NCBI GenBank assembly: GCA_035301985.1
Contig: DATGTE010000014.1
Location: forward strand, 1-61,020
Reading direction: 5' to 3'
Length of the DNA stretch: 61,020 nucleotides
From: DASUXY01 sp035301985
GTDB lineage: Bacteria; Bacillota; Bacilli; Bacillales; Amphibacillaceae
Shown piece after piece: positions 9,450-18,252 of this stretch. How positions within the stretch are numbered: the first letter of the stretch is position 1; every line of letters begins with the position of its first letter. The notes under the pieces are model-generated. The model saw nothing but the letters and a program-made list of their open reading frames with translations. It did no database searches and was not told the DNA's origin. The translations under genes were made by a program, and so were the position numbers.

Positions 9450-11069
9450 TTAGTCTTGCAAACTATAATGCTCAAGCACCTGTTTTCGCAGAGTGCGTTT
9501 TAAAAACTTTCCTACGGATGTTTTCGGAATGTCATCCATGAATAAGATATCATCGGGAATCCAAAACTTGGCAAATTGTGGACGTAGGAAGTCGAGTAAA
9601 TCTTCTTTTTCGACTTTTCCAACACCGTCTTTGTGTAAGACGACACAGGCGACGGGGCGTTCTTGCCACTCTGGATCAGGAATTGCTACGACACTCGCTT
9701 CAAAAACAGCTTCATGAGCCATGAGAGCGTTTTCTAGATCGACCGATGAAATCCATTCACCCCCACTTTTGATGAGGTCATCGGTTCGATCAATCACTTT
9801 TATCGACCCCTCTTGATCGACTGTCACCACATCCCCCGTATGGAACCAGCCGTCGACAAAAGCATCTTTCGATCGATCATCTTTATAATACTCGTTAGCA
9901 ATCCATGGGCCACGTAATAGTAATTCTCCCATTTCTTCACCATTCCATTCGACTTCTCCATTCTCACCAACGATTTTCATTTCTAACCCGGGTACAAGTA
10001 TTCCTTGTCGTGAGCGTTCTTGTAATTTTTCATCATCGGTGAGCTTGTCTTGATAACTTTTTAGCCGTGAAAAGGTAGCGAGTGGTGTCGTTTCTGTCGC
10101 ACCGTAAGCGTGATAAAAGGGGATATGATGCTTCTCTTCAAATGCTTTAATCATACCTAATGGTGCGGATGCGCCGCCACAGAGGATGCCTCGTAAACTA
10201 GATGTGTCATATTGGTTTTGTTCCAATTCACGTAATAATCCGAGCCAAATGGTCGGCACACCAACGGCAATTGTAACGTTGTATGTTTCAATAAATTGAG
10301 CGAGCCGTTGTGACGTGAAGCGTGGTCCTGGCAATACTTGGGTCGTACCAAACCATGTGGAAGCAAAAGGCATTCCCCACGCATTGACATGAAATTGGGG
10401 AACAACTGGCATCGCGATATCGGATTCGGATAGCGCTCCTGTATCAGCTAATCCGAGTGCGAAACTATGCAGTGCAATCGCTCGATGGGAGTAGATGACT
10501 CCTTTAGGTTTTCCCGTTGTTGCAGATGTATAACACATACCTGCTGGGTCTTTTTCATCGAGATCATCCCTAAATGGATACGCAGCATCTCCAGTTTCCA
10601 AGAGTTGTTCATACGAATAAAGAGGGTGTAAAGTTGACACTGGTCGTTCGTCTTTGTCAGACATCACAATAAATGCTTTAACCGTTTTAAGAGCATCTTG
10701 AATGTTTTCAATGAGTGGCAAAATATCTTCGTCGATGAATAGAACTTTGTCTTCAGCGTGATTGATCATGTAAATAATATGCTCCGGTGACAAACGAATA
10801 TTAATGGTGTGTAAAACAGCCCCCATTCCCGGTGCAGCAAAATAAATTTCTAAGTGACGGTGATGATTCCAAGCGAGAGTTCCGACGCGGTCTCCTTTTT
10901 GTACGCCGAGTTCATGTAAAACGCTCATCAAACGTCTCGTCCGCTTCCCAATCTGTAAATAGTTCAGTCGGTGAAGGTGATCATGCGTTTTTGAAATGAC
11001 TTCTTTTTTAGGGAAAAATTTTTCAGCCCGTTCCATCATCGCTCCGACTGTTAATGAGACATCCATCAT
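9450..11069 (-). CDS. Acyl-CoA ligase (medium/long-chain fatty acid or related, ANL superfamily)
   Basis: AMP-forming acyl-CoA synthetase of about 539 residues, activating a carboxylic acid with ATP and CoA. The P-loop is YTSATTGKPKG, the A5 motif YGATETTP, the hinge GWFHTGDVV followed by DRTDDLIKSGGEW, and the C-terminal lysine lies in KTSVGKFLKR. It resembles the AlkK/DmdB-like branch more than the FadD branch; the substrate is not readable. A frame extending to TTG 11081 has its start against AAAGGAG, so I prefer ATG 11069, 12 nt from it. It is transcribed alone, divergently from the MATE pump. Confidence 0.87.
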   Translation of the reverse strand: MMDVSLTVGAMMERAEKFFPKKEVISKTHDHLHRLNYLQIGKRTRRLMSVLHELGVQKGDRVGTLAWNHHRHLEIYFAAPGMGAVLHTINIRLSPEHIIYMINHAEDKVLFIDEDILPLIENIQDALKTVKAFIVMSDKDERPVSTLHPLYSYEQLLETGDAAYPFRDDLDEKDPAGMCYTSATTGKPKGVIYSHRAIALHSFALGLADTGALSESDIAMPVVPQFHVNAWGMPFASTWFGTTQVLPGPRFTSQRLAQFIETYNVTIAVGVPTIWLGLLRELEQNQYDTSSLRGILCGGASAPLGMIKAFEEKHHIPFYHAYGATETTPLATFSRLKSYQDKLTDDEKLQERSRQGILVPGLEMKIVGENGEVEWNGEEMGELLLRGPWIANEYYKDDRSKDAFVDGWFHTGDVVTVDQEGSIKVIDRTDDLIKSGGEWISSVDLENALMAHEAVFEASVVAIPDPEWQERPVACVVLHKDGVGKVEKEDLLDFLRPQFAKFWIPDDILFMDDIPKTSVGKFLKRTLRKQVLEHYSLQD

Positions 11070-11246
11070 ATAGGCATCCAACTCCTTTTTTAGTTTGTGT
11101 TCATGTACTTTAATAATATCACACTATTCAGTCAATTGAAACGGAGATTTGTACAGCGTCTCCAATTGCAAGACTTATTTTGCATGTTATCTTGTATAGA
11201 AATGCTATGATACAAATAAGGTAGACGAAAAGGTTGTGATGGGTCG

Positions 11247-12584
11247 ATGAAACAGCATGATTTTACAAAGGGTAATATATGGAAGCAAATGATTGTTTTC
11301 TCCGCACCGATCATGCTGACCAATCTACTACAAACGTCTTATCAATTTGTTGATAGTTTGTGGATAGGGAATCTATTAGGAGCAAATGCTCTTGGATCGG
11401 TAGCCGTCTCGGGGACGATTATTTTTACAGTGTTATCTTTTGTCATTGGTATGAACAATGCCGCTTTAACGATTTTGTCGCAGCAAAAAGGACGGAAAGA
11501 TGAACAAGGTTTAAAAAGATATTTAAATGCATTTGTCGTCATTTTAACCGCGATGTCGATTGTACTTGGTTCGTTAGGATTTATCTTTTCGGAGCAACTC
11601 CTCCAATTGTTAGGAGTCCCTGATTCCATGATGGCTGGTGCCAAGGCTTATTTACAAATTAACTTCTTAGGGATGCTCTTTTTGTTCGGGTATAACTTTG
11701 TAAGCACGGTGTTACGTGCGCTAGGAGATAGTAAAACACCGCTTCGTTTTGTCATGATGGCTGTAGCACTGAATGTTGTGCTCGATCCATTATTCATTGC
11801 TGGTTTGCAGTGGGGGATTGAAGGTGCAGCTTATGCGACGATTGTATCGCAAGGAAGTGCTTTCATCTATGGTTTAGGTACTGTTTTGTATCGAAAGCTC
11901 ATTCCATTTACGGTTCCTCATCTTCCAACATTTAAAGAAGTCCGTTTAATTTTAAACTTGGGGATTCCATCAGGTTTACAAATGGCTGTCATTTCAGCTG
12001 GTTCAGCGGCGATCATGAGTGTGGTGACGACATTTGGAGACCGTGTCGTCGGCGGATTTGGAGCAGCTCAGCGGTTAGATAGCGTCATTATGTTACCAGC
12101 TCATGCGCTCGGGACAGCGGTGAGTAGCATGGCTGGACAAAACATCGGCATGAAAAACTGGGATCGGGTTCGAAAGATAGCAGTATATGGTGTATTGTAT
12201 AACTTTTCAATTATGGTTGCGATTGGCGTCTTCGTCGTTTTGTTTGCTTCATATGGTGTACGACTTTTTATTCAGGAGCCAGAGGCTGTTGCTTTTGGTG
12301 CTACTTATTTAAAAACAATCGCTTTATGTTATCCGTTTTTAGGGATTAATTTTATTTTAAACGGTATTGTGCGAGCATCCGGTGCAATGTATCAAGTTCT
12401 TGCATTGAATATCATCTCATTTTGGGTGTTGCGTTTTCCATTGACGAAAATTTTTGCTCAAGGATTAGGGCAATTCGGCATAGCCATTGGGATGGGAACG
12501 AGTTTTATTGTGAGTAGTTTCATCGCTTTTTTATATTTTCGCTTTGGCAAATGGCGTCAGAAGGAACTTTTTCGCGAGCGTTAA
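11247..12584 (+). CDS. MATE-family multidrug efflux transporter
   Basis: Twelve-TM multi-antimicrobial extrusion protein of 445 residues, exporting cationic compounds in exchange for Na+ or H+. The two homologous halves are visible; each opens with a membrane helix of the SAPIMLTNLLQ / GIPSGLQMAVISAG kind, and the first half contains QFVDSLWIGNLLG and SVAVSG motifs. Start ATG 11247 follows a weak AAAGGTTGTGATGG. A TTGTAT/ATACAA dyad in the upstream 60 nt could be an operator, without an assigned regulator. No terminator is evident downstream. Confidence 0.92.
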   Translation: MKQHDFTKGNIWKQMIVFSAPIMLTNLLQTSYQFVDSLWIGNLLGANALGSVAVSGTIIFTVLSFVIGMNNAALTILSQQKGRKDEQGLKRYLNAFVVILTAMSIVLGSLGFIFSEQLLQLLGVPDSMMAGAKAYLQINFLGMLFLFGYNFVSTVLRALGDSKTPLRFVMMAVALNVVLDPLFIAGLQWGIEGAAYATIVSQGSAFIYGLGTVLYRKLIPFTVPHLPTFKEVRLILNLGIPSGLQMAVISAGSAAIMSVVTTFGDRVVGGFGAAQRLDSVIMLPAHALGTAVSSMAGQNIGMKNWDRVRKIAVYGVLYNFSIMVAIGVFVVLFASYGVRLFIQEPEAVAFGATYLKTIALCYPFLGINFILNGIVRASGAMYQVLALNIISFWVLRFPLTKIFAQGLGQFGIAIGMGTSFIVSSFIAFLYFRFGKWRQKELFRER

Positions 12585-12605
12585 GCTGTGAGTTTCGTGC
12601 ATAAC

Positions 12606-12784
12606 TTATCCACAGGGTGTGGATGTACATGAGGATAACTCAATATTTAGTAGAAATTATGGATCATATCATCTAAATATAGTAAAAAACTGCTCTTTCT
12701 ATCAACATTTGGTGTGGATAAATGAGGTGAATCAGGTCGAAGCAAAGATTATGCTAGTTTTTGTGCTGTGGATATTGTGGATAG
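12606..12784. promoter_or_regulatory. Cluster of DnaA boxes between the MATE gene and ridA
   Basis: Two perfect 9-mers are present: TTATCCACA at 12606-12614 and, inverted, TGTGGATAA at 12713-12721. Two one-mismatch copies in the same inverted orientation are TGTGGATAT 12767-12775 and TGTGGATAG 12776-12784, directly abutting. A weaker TGTGGATGT lies at 12618-12626 and forms an ATCCACA-GGG-TGTGGAT dyad with the first box. That is four or five boxes in 180 bp of a 350-bp non-coding gap with no dnaA or dnaN nearby, so it is a candidate DnaA-titration or regulatory cluster, not an origin. Confidence 0.6.
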
Positions 12785-12935
12785 GTGCATCTTAAAAATG
12801 AGATGCCGAGAAGTAAGGAGACACGTTGCTGAGATTACATGAAGGGATCATTCGGCACGATTAAAGCAGACATGTTATGATATAAACAGAGAATTGAGAG
12901 TTAATACAAATCAATGACAGTTGAGGAGGAGTTTC

Positions 12936-13313
12936 ATGGTAAAAGAAATTCATACGAAAGAAGCGCCAGAAGCAATTGGTCCTTATTCACAAGCGATTGA
13001 AGCAGGGGATTTTATTTTTGTGTCAGGTCAGATTGGCATTGATCCCGAAACTGGCGAAGTTGTTGAAGGTGTTGAAGCCCAAACGAAACAAGTGTTGGAA
13101 AATTTACAAGCTATTTTACGAGAAGCAGGTGCTGATTTTACCGATGTGACTAAATTTACAATTTATTTGTCATCGATGGATGATTTTGCACTCGTTAACG
13201 ATATTTATGGATCGTACTTACAACAACCTTATCCAGCCCGAGCAACTGTTGAGGTAAGTCGATTACCGAAAGATGTCCTTGTTGAAATGGATGTAATTGC
13301 TTATAAAAAGTAA
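12936..13313 (+). CDS. ridA: RidA family enamine/imine deaminase
   Basis: RidA (YjgF/YER057c/UK114) protein of 125 residues that hydrolyses reactive 2-aminoacrylate and other enamines to keto acids, protecting PLP enzymes. GPYSQAI near the N-terminus, the catalytic-site arginine in PARATVEV and the C-terminal LVEMDVIAYKK are diagnostic. ATG 12936 follows GAGGAGGAGTTTC; the frame opens 15 nt earlier at a TTG without a site. The DnaA-box cluster lies just upstream. The terminator overlaps the end of the convergent DUF1450 gene. Confidence 0.95.
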   Translation: MVKEIHTKEAPEAIGPYSQAIEAGDFIFVSGQIGIDPETGEVVEGVEAQTKQVLENLQAILREAGADFTDVTKFTIYLSSMDDFALVNDIYGSYLQQPYPARATVEVSRLPKDVLVEMDVIAYKK

Positions 13314-13443
13314 AAGACGTTGTATCATATGAACGACGATCGATTGCATAAGATCTTTAACCATTCGATGCAAAAATAGAAGAAGTGACACGATGTGGCA
13401 AAATATTTCCTAGGAAATGATGCTCGCATGAAGAGGAGGCAAT

Positions 13444-13481
13444 AAGAACTAGTCATGATTCAAGATCGGCTAGTTCTTTTT
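13444..13481 (+). terminator. Terminator of ridA, overlapping the 3' end of the convergent gene
   Basis: AAGAACTAG (13444-13452) pairs with CTAGTTCTT (13470-13478) and is followed by T to 13481 on the plus strand. Part of the stem lies within the last codons of the minus-strand gene. Confidence 0.7.
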
Positions 13482-13704
13482 CAATGGCTTTACGGATGTT
13501 GTTGAGGCAGTCTTCAGGGGTTTTTCCAAAAATTCGTTTATTGTTGACTAATGCGAATGGTCGTACACGGCATAACCCACAAAATGCTAGGCATTCATTT
13601 GTTAAAACAGCTACTTCAGGATATTCGCTTTCGAGGATGTGTTCGACAGCGACTGTATTCAACTCATTCCCTTCACATACTTCAATCATTACTAAACCCA
13701 TCAT
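13453..13704 (-). CDS. DUF1450 domain protein (YuzB-like)
   Basis: Small cytoplasmic protein of 83 residues. The core ECLAFCGLCRVRPFALVNN with its C-x2-C-x2-C-like cysteine spacing and the following TPEDCLNNIRKAI are typical of the DUF1450 family, related to Bacillus YuzB. The cysteines suggest metal or redox chemistry but no function is established. The start (ATG 13704 or 13701) follows AGAAGGGAT. It lies alone between ridA and the peptide transporter and shares a terminator hairpin with ridA. Confidence 0.8.
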   Translation of the reverse strand: MMGLVMIEVCEGNELNTVAVEHILESEYPEVAVLTNECLAFCGLCRVRPFALVNNKRIFGKTPEDCLNNIRKAIEKELADLES

Positions 13705-13850
13705 TTAGATCCCTTCTTTCTAGCGGTAGGAGTTACTCGCTCTTACAATATTGGATATTTTCAAGGCTTGACTCAGTTCTTGTTTATCATATCCAAAAAG
13801 TTGAAGCAATGAAAATGACTTTATAACGCACGCATTGACCATATACATAC

Positions 13851-13885
13851 AAAAACGCCCCCGTATATTATCTGAGAGCGTTTTT
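13851..13885 (-). terminator. Terminator of the first peptide transporter operon
   Basis: On the minus strand AAAAACGC (13885-13878) pairs with GCGTTTTT (13858-13851); the T run is part of the stem's 3' arm. It sits directly after the last ATPase gene. Confidence 0.65.
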
Positions 13886-13889
13886 ATGA

Positions 13890-14903
13890 TTAGCTTGTCG
13901 GTTGATGAAGGCCAGCATCAATTTCTTCTATATAATGGCAAGCTGCCTGATGCCCTTCTTCCATCAGACGATCTTCATGTCGCAAAACTGGTTCTTCCGT
14001 TGCACATCTCTCGGTTGCGAATGGACAGCGTGTATGGAAGCGACAGCCTGTTGGTGGATCAATCGGTGAAGGCACATCTCCTTTTAAAATGATCCGTTCT
14101 TTCTTCTTATCGGGATCGATGCTTGGAATTGCCGAGAGAAGAGATTTCGTATATGGATGTTGCGGGTTTGTAAACAAATCCTTTTTGTTTGCAATCTCAA
14201 CAATTTTACCCAAATACATGACGATAATACGATCTGATATATGACGGACGACACCTAAGTCATGAGAGATGAATAAGTAAGTGAGTTGGAAATCACGTTG
14301 TAACTTTTTTAATAAATTAATGACTTGGGCTTGTATCGATACGTCCAGTGCCGATACAGCTTCGTCCGCTATGATTAACTTAGGATTGACAGACAAGGCG
14401 CGAGCAATTCCGATACGTTGTCGTTGCCCACCACTAAACTCATGTGGGAAGCGATCGATTTGTTGCGCATTTAAGCCAACCGTTTTCATCAATTCTTCGA
14501 TGCGCTTTGAGCGGGCTTTTTTTGGAACGGAATTTTGAATTTCCATCGCTTCGCTAAGGATTTGCCGAATGGTTTGTCTCGGATTAAGAGACCCGTATGG
14601 ATCTTGAAAAATGACTTGCAAATCTTTTCTCTTTTTACGCATTTGTCGTTTACTCAATGATAAGAGGTCTTCACCATCGAATTCAATTTCCCCACTCGTT
14701 GGTTCGTCGAGGCGGAGGATGGCTCTGCCTGTTGTCGATTTACCACATCCTGATTCGCCCACGATGCTGAGTGTTTCACCTTCATAAACAGTAAAGGAAA
14801 TCCCATCAACGGCTTTTACGTGATTGATTGTTCGGCCGAGAAGTCCTCCTTTTATCGGAAAATATTGCTTGAGATCTTTTACTTTAAGTAGTTCTTTCTG
14901 CAC
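13890..14903 (-). CDS. Oligopeptide ABC transporter ATP-binding protein (OppF/DppF type)
   Basis: Second ATPase of a peptide importer, about 337 residues. Walker A is GESGCGKST, the ABC signature FSGGQRQRIGIARAL, Walker B LIIADEAVSALDVS and the switch histidine is in FISHDLGVV. The C-terminal oligopeptide domain with GCRFHTRCPFA and a later Cys is present. The frame extends 33 nt upstream, but GGAGG lies 9 nt before GTG 14903, and 3 nt before ATG 14909. It overlaps the end of the OppD gene, showing translational coupling. Last gene of the minus-strand set. Confidence 0.93.
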   Translation of the reverse strand: MQKELLKVKDLKQYFPIKGGLLGRTINHVKAVDGISFTVYEGETLSIVGESGCGKSTTGRAILRLDEPTSGEIEFDGEDLLSLSKRQMRKKRKDLQVIFQDPYGSLNPRQTIRQILSEAMEIQNSVPKKARSKRIEELMKTVGLNAQQIDRFPHEFSGGQRQRIGIARALSVNPKLIIADEAVSALDVSIQAQVINLLKKLQRDFQLTYLFISHDLGVVRHISDRIIVMYLGKIVEIANKKDLFTNPQHPYTKSLLSAIPSIDPDKKKERIILKGDVPSPIDPPTGCRFHTRCPFATERCATEEPVLRHEDRLMEEGHQAACHYIEEIDAGLHQPTS

Positions 14904-15918
14904 GTACATCCACCTCCGGATCTCCGTCCCATTCATCTGTATAGATCCAGCACCTTACCTGGTTTCCGGATTCATTTGTTTTTAATTGTGGCAAGGTTTG
15001 ACAAATCTCACTAGCAAATGGACAACGGGGTTCAAAACGACACCCAGCTGGCATTTCACTTGGACTTGGTATCGCTCCTTTTATAATGGGTAAATCCCCT
15101 TCGATATCCCGGTCATGTGGTGGAAGGGAGTTAATTAATCCAACAGTATAGGGATGCTGAGGATCTTTGAAAATCGATCTGACATCGGCATATTCAACAA
15201 TTTTTCCACTATACATGACGGCGACATAATCACATGTCTCCGCAACGACCCCTAAATCGTGGGTAATGAGTAATACAGACATATTCAGTCGTTCTTGTAA
15301 ATCTTTGATTAGCTCTAAAATTTGAGCTTGGATCGTTACGTCTAATGCAGTCGTCGGTTCATCAGCGATGAGCAATTCTGGATTGCCTGCGAGCGCAATG
15401 GCAATCATGACGCGCTGTCTCATCCCACCAGATAGTTCATGTGGATATTGATCAATGCGTTTTTCTGGTGATGGAATTCCGACGAGTTTTAACATATCTA
15501 ATGAACGTTTATATGCTTGTTTTTTGTTTAAATTGTCATGAATCATGAATGATTCACCAATTTGTTGGCCAACCGTATATGTTGGATTTAAGGATGTCAT
15601 CGGCTCTTGGAAAATCATCGATATTTCTTTACCACGAATTTTGCGCATTTCGGCTTCTGACTTGTCGAGAAGATTTTCCCCTTTAAATTTGATTTCACCA
15701 CCGACGATTTTTCCCGGACTGTCGACGAGTTGGAGAATGGATAGCGATGTAATACTTTTACCAGATCCCGACTCGCCAACGAGCCCAACCGTTTTTCCTT
15801 TTGGTATTGAAAAGGTTACACCATCAACGGCTTTAACTTCTAAATCCTCGGTAAAAAAGGATGTTTTTAAATCATTTATTTCTAAAATGTTGTCTGTTGA
15901 ATGTGATTCAGTGACCAT
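14884..15918 (-). CDS. Oligopeptide ABC transporter ATP-binding protein (OppD/DppD type)
   Basis: First ATPase of the importer, 344 residues. Walker A GESGSGKS, signature LSGGMRQRVMIAIAL, Walker B LLIADEPTTALDVT and ITHDLGVV are intact. The C-terminal domain has GCRFEPRCPFA followed by further cysteines, as in DppD/OppD. ATG 15918 follows AAAGGTG at 9 nt. It pairs with the OppF-type ATPase to energise the two permeases encoded upstream in the same operon. Confidence 0.93.
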   Translation of the reverse strand: MVTESHSTDNILEINDLKTSFFTEDLEVKAVDGVTFSIPKGKTVGLVGESGSGKSITSLSILQLVDSPGKIVGGEIKFKGENLLDKSEAEMRKIRGKEISMIFQEPMTSLNPTYTVGQQIGESFMIHDNLNKKQAYKRSLDMLKLVGIPSPEKRIDQYPHELSGGMRQRVMIAIALAGNPELLIADEPTTALDVTIQAQILELIKDLQERLNMSVLLITHDLGVVAETCDYVAVMYSGKIVEYADVRSIFKDPQHPYTVGLINSLPPHDRDIEGDLPIIKGAIPSPSEMPAGCRFEPRCPFASEICQTLPQLKTNESGNQVRCWIYTDEWDGDPEVDVRAERTT

Positions 15919-15988
15919 CTATTTCACACCTTTCCAGTAAGTGGTCTAATTCATCCCATTGATCATAAGAGATTGCGAGATCGATGTA

Positions 15989-16945
15989 TCAATTCAAATC
16001 GATCCGTTTATTCAAATAGCGATACGTAATATCGACTAGCATATTGACGAGTACAAATAATAATGATACGACGAGTACGCCGCCTTGAACAACTGGGAAA
16101 TCACGAGCTTGAATAGCATCGATAATTAGCTTTCCAAGACCGTTAATAGCAAAAACGGTTTCCGTCAACACAGCTCCCCCTAACAGTGCACCGAATTGCA
16201 AACCAACAACTGTTACGACGGGAATTAAGGCGTTTTTCAAAGCGTGACGGTAAATAACGACGCGTTCTTTGACCCCTTTTGCGCGAGCGGTCCGAATATA
16301 GTCTTGATCGATCACTTCGAGCATGCTTGAACGCGTCATCCGAGCGATGATAGCAGCTCCTCCAGTTCCGAGTGTAATGACCGGTAGGATTACTTGTTGA
16401 ACACTGCCCCATCCGGATGGTTTAAACCAACTTGTGTTTTCGAAAAAAGGAATCCAAGCGGGGAGATCAAATCCGATGGCGAACCATTTGATCAACATTA
16501 ATCCTAGCCAAAAGTTTGGCATCGATAGCCCGAACAATGCAAGAATCATTAAAGTAATGTCTTGCCACGAATATTGCTTCGTTGCGGATACGACGCCGGC
16601 GATCAAGCCGAGAAACACACTCAAAGCTGTGCTGTAAATGGCCAGTTCAACTGTTACCCAAAAGCGCCCTCCGATCTCATCTGTAACGGCCCGTCCACTT
16701 CGTATGGAACTTCCGAGGTCTCCTACTGCAGCATTACTAATATAATTCCAATATTGTACAGGATAGGATTCGTTCAATCCTAGTCGTTCGCGAATATTTT
16801 CAACTTGTTCCTGCGGTGCACTTTCGCCAGCCATAATTTGAGCTGGATCACCTGGAATCAGGTGCATTAAGCTAAAAACGATGAGTGAAACCCCGATGAT
16901 GACGGGAATCGTTTGTAGTAAACGTCTAAAAATATAAGTAAACAT
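15989..16945 (-). CDS. Oligopeptide ABC transporter permease (OppB/DppB type)
   Basis: Membrane subunit of about 318 residues with six predicted TM segments. The N-terminal YIFRRLLQTIPVIIGVSLIV and LIPGDPA are typical of OppB. The cytoplasmic EAA loop reads DYIRTARAKGVKERVV. ATG 16945 is preferred over GTG 16954 because GAAGGGG lies 8 nt before it. It is separated by only a few nucleotides from the OppC gene, and by about 70 nt from the OppD gene downstream. Confidence 0.93.
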   Translation of the reverse strand: MFTYIFRRLLQTIPVIIGVSLIVFSLMHLIPGDPAQIMAGESAPQEQVENIRERLGLNESYPVQYWNYISNAAVGDLGSSIRSGRAVTDEIGGRFWVTVELAIYSTALSVFLGLIAGVVSATKQYSWQDITLMILALFGLSMPNFWLGLMLIKWFAIGFDLPAWIPFFENTSWFKPSGWGSVQQVILPVITLGTGGAAIIARMTRSSMLEVIDQDYIRTARAKGVKERVVIYRHALKNALIPVVTVVGLQFGALLGGAVLTETVFAINGLGKLIIDAIQARDFPVVQGGVLVVSLLFVLVNMLVDITYRYLNKRIDLN

Positions 16946-16961
16946 GTATGGCACCCCTTCG

Positions 16962-17858
16962 TTAGTTTTTCATTTTTGGATCAAGGGCATCTCTTAATCC
17001 ATCTCCGAGTATGTTAAATGCTAAGACGACAATCACAATCATAATTCCAGGATAAAGCGCCACATGTGGGGCGTTATATAAGTAATTACGTCCATCACTC
17101 AACATCGCTCCCCATTCAGGAGTTGGGGGCTGGGCACCAAGGCCAAGAAAAGACAGTCCACTCGCTGATAAAACAGCTGTGGCAATACTTAATGTTGCTT
17201 GGACAATGATCGGAGATGACACGTTCGGTAAAATATGTTTAAAAATAATGCGAAAGTCACTTGCACCTAATGCGCGAACGGCATCAATATACTCCAACTG
17301 TTTGACTTCCAATGTCGAACCTCTGACGATTCGAGCAAAGACAGGAACAGAAGAAATCGCAACAGCGATGATGACGTTTTGTAAACTTCCTCCAAGGACA
17401 CTCACAATCGCTAAGGCTAATAAAATTCCTGGGAAGGCTAACAAAACATCCATCGTTCTCATAATAATCGTATCGATTCGTCCACCATAATAACCAGAAA
17501 TAATTCCAAGTACGACGCCAACGGTCGCCCCTAAAATAACCGAGGCAAATCCAACGTATAGTGTAAGGGACATCCCATGGATAATCCGACTAAATATATC
17601 TCTACCGTGGTGGTCGGTCCCAAACCAATGGTCACTTGAAGGTGGGGCCAACTTGTTGACAACATCGGTTGTCTGCGGTGCATACGGTGTAAAGTATGGC
17701 CCGATGATCGCTATTACGATAAAAAGTGCGATAAAAAAACCGCCCACCATAGCGGCCTTGTTTTTGCGTAATTTTTTAAAGAAAATCTTCCAACTTTGGA
17801 TTAAAGGATTCACAGGCTTCGATTCTACTGCTGTCGTTTCGATTGATGGTTCATTCAT
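16962..17858 (-). CDS. Oligopeptide ABC transporter permease (OppC/DppC type)
   Basis: Membrane subunit of 298 residues, first gene of the minus-strand operon. It has the OppC N-terminal extension, a periplasmic-type PPSSDHWFGTDHHGRDIFSR segment (quoted in part), and the EAA loop EYIDAVRALGASDFRII. ATG 17858 follows GAGAGGG. Gene order C-B-D-F with the binding protein divergent is not the usual A-B-C-D-F. A 230-nt leader with a possible attenuator precedes it. Confidence 0.92.
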   Translation of the reverse strand: MNEPSIETTAVESKPVNPLIQSWKIFFKKLRKNKAAMVGGFFIALFIVIAIIGPYFTPYAPQTTDVVNKLAPPSSDHWFGTDHHGRDIFSRIIHGMSLTLYVGFASVILGATVGVVLGIISGYYGGRIDTIIMRTMDVLLAFPGILLALAIVSVLGGSLQNVIIAVAISSVPVFARIVRGSTLEVKQLEYIDAVRALGASDFRIIFKHILPNVSSPIIVQATLSIATAVLSASGLSFLGLGAQPPTPEWGAMLSDGRNYLYNAPHVALYPGIMIVIVVLAFNILGDGLRDALDPKMKN

Positions 17859-17933
17859 AATCTGATTACACCCTCTCGATAAAAATCATTATTCACTTTT
17901 TTATCTAGTAGTACTAGGTTGGGAGTTTCGGAT

Positions 17934-18040
17934 AAAAAAAGGCTTTCTTAGTTCTTTAAGCGATTAGGTAGGAATATTCATACGATTTGGTACTTAATGT
18001 AGTTTATGTACTTTACTATGAAACGATGTCAAAAAAGCCT
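17934..18040 (-). promoter_or_regulatory. Possible attenuator hairpin in the permease operon leader
   Basis: In the minus-strand leader, AGGCTTTTTT (18040-18031) can pair with AAGAAAGCCT (one mismatch, 17949-17940), followed by a run of T. The loop is about 80 nt. It is terminator-like but its long loop makes it uncertain; no riboswitch class fits. Confidence 0.3.
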
Positions 18041-18098
18041 ATTTATTATCATCCCACTTATAGAAATGTAGACACAATTAAACTACTAATTCTATATA

Positions 18099-18126
18099 AT
18101 TATATCATCTTTGCATAATTTTACAA
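18099..18126 (-). promoter_or_regulatory. Putative promoter of the minus-strand permease operon
   Basis: Minus strand: TTGTAA (18126-18121), 16-bp spacer, perfect TATAAT (18104-18099). It would give a leader of about 230 nt. Confidence 0.5.
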
Positions 18127-18147
18127 TATCAAAAAAAGGGAAATATC

Positions 18148-18176
18148 TTGTAATTTTTATTTTTTTCAGTTATATT
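18148..18176 (+). promoter_or_regulatory. Putative promoter of the peptide-binding lipoprotein gene
   Basis: TTGTAA (18148-18153), 17-bp spacer, TATATT (18171-18176). It lies back to back with the minus-strand promoter, 22 bp away, so one regulator could control both. Confidence 0.45.
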
Positions 18177-18252
18177 AAGTTATAATTAATATTTTAATTT
18201 TGCTCTTCTACACAAGAGTGAGAAAACTTAAGGTAAACAGGGGGTATTCATC

